29,584 bases of DNA, taken from the NCBI GenBank assembly GCA_023391815.1, contig JAEWAF010000084.1, positions 1 through 29,584 on the forward strand. The letters are read 5' to 3'. The translations under genes and the position numbers were made by a program. The notes under the pieces are model-generated. The model had not been told where the DNA came from. It saw only the letters and a program-made list of their open reading frames with translations, and did no database searches. Each line of letters starts with the position of its first letter. Within the stretch, counting starts at the first letter, position 1. Source of the DNA: Pseudomonadota bacterium. Lineage in GTDB: Bacteria > Pseudomonadota > Gammaproteobacteria > Steroidobacterales > Steroidobacteraceae. Shown in pieces: positions 23,950 to 29,584 of the stretch.

Positions 23950-24978
23950 TCATTTGTGAACGACGGCCGTCGAGGCGCGGCACACCAGACGATACCCCAA
24001 TCGCATCGATTGTGGGGCCGTGCCTGTTTGTAGCATTTGCAAGAGCAGATTGGTCGCCGTGTAAGCCAGGTCGTAGGTGGGCTGATGCACCGTCGTCAGC
24101 CGCGGCCAGACGGTTTTCGCAATGTACGTGTCGTCGAATCCCGCGACCGAGAGACGTTCAGGAACGTTGATGCCGAGCTCGTGCGCGGCCATCAACACGC
24201 CGGCCGCCATGTCGTCGTTGCTGGCGAAGATCGCGGTGGGCGGCTCCGGTTGCGTGAGCAATTCCTTCGCCGCGTCCATGCCGGACTCGAACACGAAATA
24301 ACCCTGACGCACGTATCGATCCTGATATTCGATGCCATGCGCAGCGAGCGCCGCCTGGTAGCCGAGCAAGCGCTGACCGCTGGCGAAGTGATCCGGATGG
24401 CCGACGATGAAACCGATGCGGCGATGGCCGAGGCCGACCAGATATTCGGTCATCTCGCGGGCGGCGCCGGCGTCGTCCATGTCGACGTACGGTGTCTGGT
24501 GAGGAACGTCATTCGGCGCGACTCGGACGAACGGCAGCGCGCGCCGGTCCAGGGCTCGCATCAGATCCGCCGACTCGCTCAGCGGCGCGGTCACGATCAA
24601 ACCGTCGAGATGCGTCTGGTCGACCAGGCCGAGCACGTCGCGCTCCATCTCCTCGCCGCGTCCGTTGACCTGATGCATGAGCAACTGGAAGCGGTCTTCG
24701 CGACAGCGAGCCATGGCGCCGTGCTGGACGTCGACGATGTAGTTGGCGCTGGGGTTCTCGTAGATCAGCCCGATCAGGAACGAGCGCCGGCCCGCCAGGC
24801 TGCGCGCCGACAGGCTCGGGTGATAGTTGAGCTTCTTGACGATGGCGAGCACGCGCTGCCGAGTCTCCTCGCGCACATTGGGCTCGTTGTTCAATACCCG
24901 CGAGACGGTCTTGATGGCGACGCCGGCTGCTTCGGCCACGTCCTGGATTTTCGCCCGTCGGGGCGGTGCTTTGATCAT
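23950..24978 (-). CDS. LacI family transcriptional regulator
   Basis: This 342-residue repressor-type regulator has an N-terminal HTH (KIQDVAEAAGVAIKTVSRVLNN) and hinge helix (NYHPSLSARSLAG). A periplasmic-binding-protein-like sugar domain follows, running through FASNDDMAAGVLMAA and VAGFDDTYIAKTVWPRLTTVHQP. It should bind a sugar effector and a palindromic operator with central CG. The ATG at 24978 is preferred over a TTG at 24987. It lies 23 bases after the GH3 gene and so is probably the second gene of that operon. A palindrome of the expected type overlaps the -35 of the GH3 promoter, suggesting autoregulated control of glycoside breakdown. Confidence 0.93.
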   Translation of the reverse strand: MIKAPPRRAKIQDVAEAAGVAIKTVSRVLNNEPNVREETRQRVLAIVKKLNYHPSLSARSLAGRRSFLIGLIYENPSANYIVDVQHGAMARCREDRFQLLMHQVNGRGEEMERDVLGLVDQTHLDGLIVTAPLSESADLMRALDRRALPFVRVAPNDVPHQTPYVDMDDAGAAREMTEYLVGLGHRRIGFIVGHPDHFASGQRLLGYQAALAAHGIEYQDRYVRQGYFVFESGMDAAKELLTQPEPPTAIFASNDDMAAGVLMAAHELGINVPERLSVAGFDDTYIAKTVWPRLTTVHQPTYDLAYTATNLLLQMLQTGTAPQSMRLGYRLVCRASTAVVHK

Positions 24979-25001
24979 TGCGGACAACTTATAACAAACC
25001 T

Positions 25002-27572
25002 TCAGTCGCAGCTGGCCGTGTCGTTCAAGCCCGACTCCAGCCGCACGTTGGCGATGCCGAGCTCGAGCTTACCGGCGGTGGTCAGCAGGAACGGCGCGGT
25101 GACGTTGCGCAGGTCGGCGCCCTTGTTCTGGAAACAGTGCAAGGGCATTTTCAGCTGACGCCACTCTCCGGCGGGCGCCTGTTTCAGCTGCGCGTCGATG
25201 GGCAAGTCTCCACGACAACCCGGTCCGCATTCAATGCCAATGGTGACTTTGGCGGTGGGCGGCGCGTCCACGCGATAGTCGAACGTCACCGAGAGCTGGC
25301 CGTTGGCCTCGCGTTGCAGATCGATCGGGGCGTCGCCCTGCAGAGCCAAGGTCGCGGGCCCCCGGCCCGACCACTTCGCCAACCGGCCGTCTTCCTGCGC
25401 CGAGCGATCGATCGCGCTGACGGTGAGCGCGCCGTCTTGCGTGTTACCGGTTGCGGTGGGCAGCGTGCTGCGGCCCGCATCGCCATTGCCGACGGCGAGC
25501 TGCCAACCAGTGGTCGGGCGCCCGGCGGCGAAGTAGCTGTGCGTCGACGTCTGGCCCGCGGGTGCCGCCGGGATTTCTTCCGAGAGCACCGGAACATCGG
25601 CGGTGTCCTGATACGTGAGGCCGTAGCCGTACTCGAACAGCGGCGCTTCGGGCGCGCCCTCGCTGTTCAACTTCAACGGCGTGCGCGGCCACGCAAACGG
25701 CAGCTTGCCCTTGAAGTCGAAGTTCACCGAGCCGTCTTTCTTGGTGAACAACACGTCGGCGATGCCGCCGCCTTCGGAGCCCGGCAACCACGCGGCGACG
25801 AAGGCATCGGCTGCATTCAGATAGGGGTTCACCCACATCGGCCGGCCGGACAGAAACACGGCGACGACCGGAATCTGATCGGCGCGCAGTCGTTTCAACA
25901 ACTCCAGATCCTTGGTGTCGCCCGGCTTGTACTGCAGGGTCGCGATGTCGCCCTGAAATTCGGCGTACGGATCTTCACCGAACACCACGATGGCGACGTC
26001 GGGCTTGCGAGCATATTTGCCATCGACGCTCAGCGTCGCCGAGCCGCCGCTGGCGGTCACGGCCGAGCGAATGCCAGCGAAGATGGACTCGGACTTGGGG
26101 AACTCTTTGTTGCTGATGCCGGTGCCCTGCCAGGTAAGGGTCCAGCCGCCGTTCTGTTTCGGCAGATTGTCCGCACCGTCGCCGGCCACCAGCACTTTCA
26201 TATTGGGCCTGAGCGGCAACACTTTGTTGGTGTTCTTCAGCAGCACCAGCGACTCGCGCACCGCTTGTCTGGCGAGCGCACGATGCTCGGGTGCGCCGAG
26301 CAGATCGAACTTGCCACCTGGCGGACGACTCGACGGCTTGCCCGCCTCGAACAGTCCAGCGCGCAGCTTCACTCGGAGAATGCGACGAACCGCGTCGTCG
26401 AGACGCGCCATCGGAATTTCGCCGGAGCGCACCTGGGCGAGCGTGTTCTCGTACAGCCCTTTCCAGCTGTCGGGCGCCATGAACATATCCAGACCGGCAT
26501 TGATGGCGGCGGGGCAGCTCGTGACCGTGCAGCCTTCGACCTGGCCGTGCGCGTTCCAGTCTCCGACCACGAAGCCGTCGAAGCCCATGCGATCCTTGAG
26601 TACGTCGGTCAGCAGGCCATGATGACCGGTGATCTTCTTGCCCTGCCAGCTCGAGAACGAAGCCATCACGACCTGCACGCCGGCGCCGATCGCGGCGACA
26701 TAGCCGGGCGAGTGCAAGTCGCGCAGCTGCTCTTCGGTGATGCGGGCGTCGCCCTGATCGCGGCCTTCGAACGTTCCGCCGTCGGCGAGGAAATGTTTGG
26801 CTGTCGCGATCACGTGATCGCCGCGCAGGAAGTCCGGCTTGCCCGGATCGCCTTGCAGACCGAGCACGATGGCATGCGCGTATTCGCGCACCAGCGTCGG
26901 ATTCTCGGAATACGACTCATAAGCCCGACCCCAACGCACGTCCTGCGCGACGGCGATGGTCGGAGCAAATGTCCATTCCTGGCCGGTCACGCGTAATTCC
27001 ACCGCGGTGGCCGCGCCGATCTTGCGCATCAGGTCGGCGTTGCGAGTCGCGCCGAGTCCGACGTTATGCGGGAACAACGTGGCGCCGATGATGTTGTTGT
27101 GGCCATGCACCGCGTCGACACCCCACATGATCGGAATGGCATGCTTGCCGTCGCGCGTGTCCATCGATGCTTCGTAAAAGGCGTCGGCCGCCGCGAGCCA
27201 GACCTTCGCCGGCGCAAGATCGTCGCCGCCAGGCGCGGAATTGCCGCCGTTCAACACCGAGCCGAGCCGATATTTGCGCACGTCCTCGGCGGTGACACTG
27301 CCGACGTCGGCTTGAATGATCTGGCCGACCTTTTCTTCCACGCTGAGCGAATTCATGAGCTCGTTCAGGCGCGGCTCGATGGCGGTGTCATCCAATGCGG
27401 GCAGCGAAACCTGGGGCCAGATTTCCGGATGCACATTCGACGCGGTGGTGATGCGGCTGGGCTGCGTCTCGCCGGTCGTCTCTTCCTTCTTGGCGCAGCC
27501 CCAAAGTGTGCTCACCAGCAGTGCTGTCGCTATGGCGCCGCGAAGCCCGGTGCGCGCGCGTGCGTCGATCAT
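25002..27572 (-). CDS. GH3 family beta-glucosidase, lipoprotein (ExoP-like)
   Basis: This 856-residue exported glycoside hydrolase family 3 enzyme would remove glucose from the ends of beta-glucans or cello-oligosaccharides. It has a lipoprotein signal (lipobox LWGC, C26) and an N-terminal GH3 barrel containing MWGVDAVHGHNN, KHFLADGG and the nucleophile D338 in GFVVGDWNAHG. The C-terminal GH3 domain follows, with GEDPYAE and LSGRPMW, then a further beta-rich domain (about 690-856) as in ExoP-type exo-glucosidases. The ATG at 27572 is chosen because the lipoprotein signal follows it closely. An extra 15 codons upstream are not needed. It is the first gene of a unit with lacI, DUF6279 and the methyltransferase-fold lipoprotein. 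Confidence 0.93.
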   Translation of the reverse strand: MIDARARTGLRGAIATALLVSTLWGCAKKEETTGETQPSRITTASNVHPEIWPQVSLPALDDTAIEPRLNELMNSLSVEEKVGQIIQADVGSVTAEDVRKYRLGSVLNGGNSAPGGDDLAPAKVWLAAADAFYEASMDTRDGKHAIPIMWGVDAVHGHNNIIGATLFPHNVGLGATRNADLMRKIGAATAVELRVTGQEWTFAPTIAVAQDVRWGRAYESYSENPTLVREYAHAIVLGLQGDPGKPDFLRGDHVIATAKHFLADGGTFEGRDQGDARITEEQLRDLHSPGYVAAIGAGVQVVMASFSSWQGKKITGHHGLLTDVLKDRMGFDGFVVGDWNAHGQVEGCTVTSCPAAINAGLDMFMAPDSWKGLYENTLAQVRSGEIPMARLDDAVRRILRVKLRAGLFEAGKPSSRPPGGKFDLLGAPEHRALARQAVRESLVLLKNTNKVLPLRPNMKVLVAGDGADNLPKQNGGWTLTWQGTGISNKEFPKSESIFAGIRSAVTASGGSATLSVDGKYARKPDVAIVVFGEDPYAEFQGDIATLQYKPGDTKDLELLKRLRADQIPVVAVFLSGRPMWVNPYLNAADAFVAAWLPGSEGGGIADVLFTKKDGSVNFDFKGKLPFAWPRTPLKLNSEGAPEAPLFEYGYGLTYQDTADVPVLSEEIPAAPAGQTSTHSYFAAGRPTTGWQLAVGNGDAGRSTLPTATGNTQDGALTVSAIDRSAQEDGRLAKWSGRGPATLALQGDAPIDLQREANGQLSVTFDYRVDAPPTAKVTIGIECGPGCRGDLPIDAQLKQAPAGEWRQLKMPLHCFQNKGADLRNVTAPFLLTTAGKLELGIANVRLESGLNDTASCD

Positions 27573-27592
27573 TGTTGGCCCCCGTTTGATCG

Positions 27593-27609
27593 CTGTTCTG
27601 GCCGAACAG
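27593..27609. promoter_or_regulatory. CTGTTC-N5-GAACAG dyad near the GH3 start of transcription
   Basis: This perfect six-base inverted repeat with a five-base spacer lies about 20 bases upstream of the GH3 start codon, near the expected transcription start. It could be a second operator or a hairpin at the 5' end of the message. It is one base longer than the CTGT-N8-ACAG LexA spacing. Confidence 0.4.
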
Positions 27610-27622
27610 AATCCCATGGGCG

Positions 27623-27637
27623 TGACAACGTTGTCAA
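27623..27637 (-). promoter_or_regulatory. LacI-type operator overlapping the -35 of the GH3 promoter
   Basis: TGACAACGTTGTCA at 27623-27636 is a perfect 14-base palindrome with central CG, the hallmark of LacI-family operators. On the minus strand a consensus -35 TTGACA (27637-27632) overlaps it, and a weak -10 (GATTCT-like) follows. The start codon of the GH3 gene is about 50 bases further on. Binding of the adjacent LacI regulator is inferred. Confidence 0.75.
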
Positions 27638-27694
27638 TTTGCGTGTGACCGATTCGCGTCGGAGCTGTGCTTGGCGACGCGGACCGGCCTCGTC

Positions 27695-29584
27695 ATGATC
27701 CCGCGGATGATGCGCGTCACCGGCTTACAACAATCGCAGCGACCGACCTGTCCGCGTGCTCGCTATGTCGCTGCGATCGTCGCAATCGGCGCTGGCGTCG
27801 TGCTCGCAACAGCGGTGCGAGCAGTGGACGATGTGAGTTTGCAGATCGAGCGAGTCGACGGCGATGGCTGGAGCGCGCACGACGTGGCCGTCGAGTTGGG
27901 ATTGCCCGACCACAACGCGCTGGTCCGCGCGCGGGTGGGGCGTCTGAACGTGGCCACGCTCTCACAAACACTCACCGATGTTCGTATCGAATGTCCGGCA
28001 CTCACGATGAGCGACGATGTCATCTCGTGCGCGAAGGCGCGGGTGCTCGCGGATTGGCCGGCGCTCGGCAAACAGTCGCTCGATGCGACGTTGAAATACG
28101 GGCGCACCGACGGCTCGCTCGACGTGACGATCCCAGGGTTGCGCGTCGGGGACGGGCGCGTCGCGCTGGAGGCGACGTTGCGAGATGCGGGCTGGAATGT
28201 GAAGGCTCGTCTGCAACGCGTGCCTGTCGATCGATTGATGAAGCTCGCGGGGGATCTCAAATCGCCGCTGCCGGCGGGAGTGACCGCCACGGGGTTGGCC
28301 GATCTAGACATCGCGGCGCACGGCAAGGAAACAAACCTTAGTGAAGCGAAAGTCTTCGGGTCGTTGTTGGAGCTGACGGCCAACAATGAAGAGGGCAGCC
28401 TGGCGAGCGACAAGCTCTCACTGCACGTCGACGCGAGCGTGCGGAGCTCGGCAGATCAATTGGCCTTCGATGTTGAGGTGAAATCATCCCAAGGCCAGGC
28501 GTTCGCGCAACCCATCTTCGTCGACCTGTCGGCGCATGCAATCGCCGTCCGTGCGCAGGGCAAGCTGACCGGTGGCAAGACGCTGACGTTGGATAGCTTC
28601 ATTCTGGATCACGCCGATGTCGCGCAGGCATCGGGCCGTGGACGAATGCAGTTGGATCTGGAACAACCGCTGCGCGATCTGGAGCTTGAGCTCAGCGCGC
28701 TGAAATTTCCGGGCGCGTACGAGAGCTACTTGCAGCCGCTGCTCATCGATACGAGCTTCAAATCGATGCAAACGGCCGGCAGCATCAGCGGCCAGCTGTC
28801 CGTCGCCGACGGCGAGCCACGCCACATCGACTTGCGCTTCAACGATGTCACGGCCGATGACGGGGCGGGCCATCTCAATCTTTCGACGCTGAGCGGCGAG
28901 TGGCACTGGCTTGCCGAAGCATCCGGCGACGACGATGAAGCAGACGACACTCCACCCGCGCGCAGCTGGCAAGTTCAGCCGTCGCGGCTGACATGGCAGG
29001 GCGGAACACTGCTCGGTCTGGAGCTTGGTGCGAGCCAGCTGAACTTCACCACTCAAGGTCGACAGTTCCGACTCACGCAGCCTGTGAGCGTTCCGCTGTT
29101 GGACGGCGCCATCGATCTCGAAACATTCCGCGTGCGTAATGCCGGCCTGCCATCAGTCGCCTTCCTCGTCGACGCGACGCTCAAGCCCGTCAGCGTGCAG
29201 AAGCTGTGTAAGGCGTTCGGATGGCCGGAGTTCGGTGGACAGATCGGTGGTGCGATTTCGAAGCTGCGCATGCGCGAGGGCATCATCACGCTCGGCACGA
29301 CGCTGCGCGCGCAGGTGTTCAACGGCGAAGTCACGATCAGCGATTTGCGTCTGGAACAGCCGTTCGGTCAATGGCCGCGTTTCAATGCGAGCATCGCGCT
29401 CGACAATCTGGATCTGGAGCCGATGACCAGCGCGTTCTCGTTCGGGCGTATCACCGGGCGGCTGTCGGGTGCGATCAACGGATTGCAGCTGTTCAACTGG
29501 ACCCCGGTCGCGTTCGACGCCAGGCTGTTCACGCCACCGGGCGATCGCTCGCGTCATCGCATCAGTCAGCGCGCGGTGGAGAAC
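27695..29584 (+). CDS. ydbH: YdbH family AsmA-like envelope protein (partial, runs off right edge)
   Basis: The plus strand is open from 27626 to the end of the window, and at least 630 codons belong to this gene; the 3' end lies outside. The N-terminus is a basic stretch and a hydrophobic signal anchor (ARYVAAIVAIGAGVVLA). A long beta-rich AsmA-like region follows, and the visible end (FSFGRITGRLSGAINGLQL, then GDRSRHRISQRAVEN) matches the conserved C-terminal block of YdbH-type proteins. YdbH, with TamB and YhdP, moves phospholipids to the outer membrane in Escherichia coli. The start is uncertain: ATG 27695 is used, with 27707 and 27710 as alternatives, and no clear Shine-Dalgarno. It is divergent from the GH3 gene. 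Confidence 0.82.
   Translation, partial: MIPRMMRVTGLQQSQRPTCPRARYVAAIVAIGAGVVLATAVRAVDDVSLQIERVDGDGWSAHDVAVELGLPDHNALVRARVGRLNVATLSQTLTDVRIECPALTMSDDVISCAKARVLADWPALGKQSLDATLKYGRTDGSLDVTIPGLRVGDGRVALEATLRDAGWNVKARLQRVPVDRLMKLAGDLKSPLPAGVTATGLADLDIAAHGKETNLSEAKVFGSLLELTANNEEGSLASDKLSLHVDASVRSSADQLAFDVEVKSSQGQAFAQPIFVDLSAHAIAVRAQGKLTGGKTLTLDSFILDHADVAQASGRGRMQLDLEQPLRDLELELSALKFPGAYESYLQPLLIDTSFKSMQTAGSISGQLSVADGEPRHIDLRFNDVTADDGAGHLNLSTLSGEWHWLAEASGDDDEADDTPPARSWQVQPSRLTWQGGTLLGLELGASQLNFTTQGRQFRLTQPVSVPLLDGAIDLETFRVRNAGLPSVAFLVDATLKPVSVQKLCKAFGWPEFGGQIGGAISKLRMREGIITLGTTLRAQVFNGEVTISDLRLEQPFGQWPRFNASIALDNLDLEPMTSAFSFGRITGRLSGAINGLQLFNWTPVAFDARLFTPPGDRSRHRISQRAVEN

Noticed and set aside
24978..26996. 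672-codon open frame antisense to the GH3 gene
   Set aside because: The opposite strand encodes a clear GH3 enzyme with catalytic motifs, and this frame has no domain features.
27593..27609. LexA (SOS) box
   Set aside because: The spacing is CTGT-N9-ACAG, one base too long, and the downstream genes are not SOS functions.

Overview
This is a gene-dense, GC-rich stretch of bacterial chromosome. The gene families point to a Gram-negative proteobacterium, most likely a gammaproteobacterium near the Xanthomonadales/Nevskiales/Steroidobacteraceae. The supporting genes are a YdbH-type AsmA-like envelope protein, outer-membrane-type lipoproteins, a GH3 lipoprotein next to a LacI regulator, paired M16 peptidases, bactofilin, a DUF6279 lipoprotein and a second EF-G. 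The assignment is inferred from family content only. I see no tRNA, rRNA, insertion sequence, CRISPR array or prophage structural gene.

Layout, left to right. (1) 61-3661, minus: a two-helix membrane protein overlapping an ImmA/IrrE-type metallopeptidase, then a membrane-bound HAMP-PAS-GGDEF-EAL protein. (2) 3662-3813: an AT-rich divergent promoter region with a dyad and a direct repeat. A plus-strand M15 (VanY-like) peptidase follows. (3) 4506-7667, minus: an HD-domain phosphohydrolase preceded by a perfect CRP-type palindrome, a MgtC/DUF4010 membrane protein and a short-chain dehydrogenase. (4) 7949-8860, minus: an SRPBCC protein and a hypothetical protein. (5) 8995-12394, minus: a tightly overlapping operon of an active M16 peptidase, an M16 partner without zinc ligands and a HAD hydrolase, closed by an intrinsic terminator. 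(6) 12395-12804: a 410-base non-coding interval with a strong minus-strand terminator upstream of the M16 operon, beside two further dyads. (7) Bactofilin (plus), convergent with a PQQ-sugar-dehydrogenase/diheme-cytochrome lipoprotein (minus). Divergent from the latter is a GDPD-fold protein that has lost its catalytic histidines. (8) 16326-19825, minus: a receiver-domain protein with a transmembrane helix and a periplasmic C-terminus, a saccharopine-dehydrogenase-like oxidoreductase and a YheT-like hydrolase. (9) An EF-G2-type GTPase (plus). (10) 22147-27572, minus: a GH3 lipoprotein, a LacI regulator, a DUF6279 lipoprotein and a methyltransferase-fold lipoprotein, in a probable operon with a LacI-type operator over the -35 of GH3. 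(11) Divergent from GH3, a YdbH-family protein runs off the right edge.

Much of the window concerns the cell envelope: six predicted lipoproteins or exported enzymes, bactofilin, an M15 peptidase and the YdbH protein. Another theme is signalling, with c-di-GMP turnover, a membrane-tethered receiver, an HD phosphohydrolase and LacI/CRP-type sites. The clearest regulatory circuit is GH3-lacI. The strongest oddities are the GDPD pseudoenzyme, the receiver-TM-periplasmic architecture and the structured region upstream of the M16 operon.
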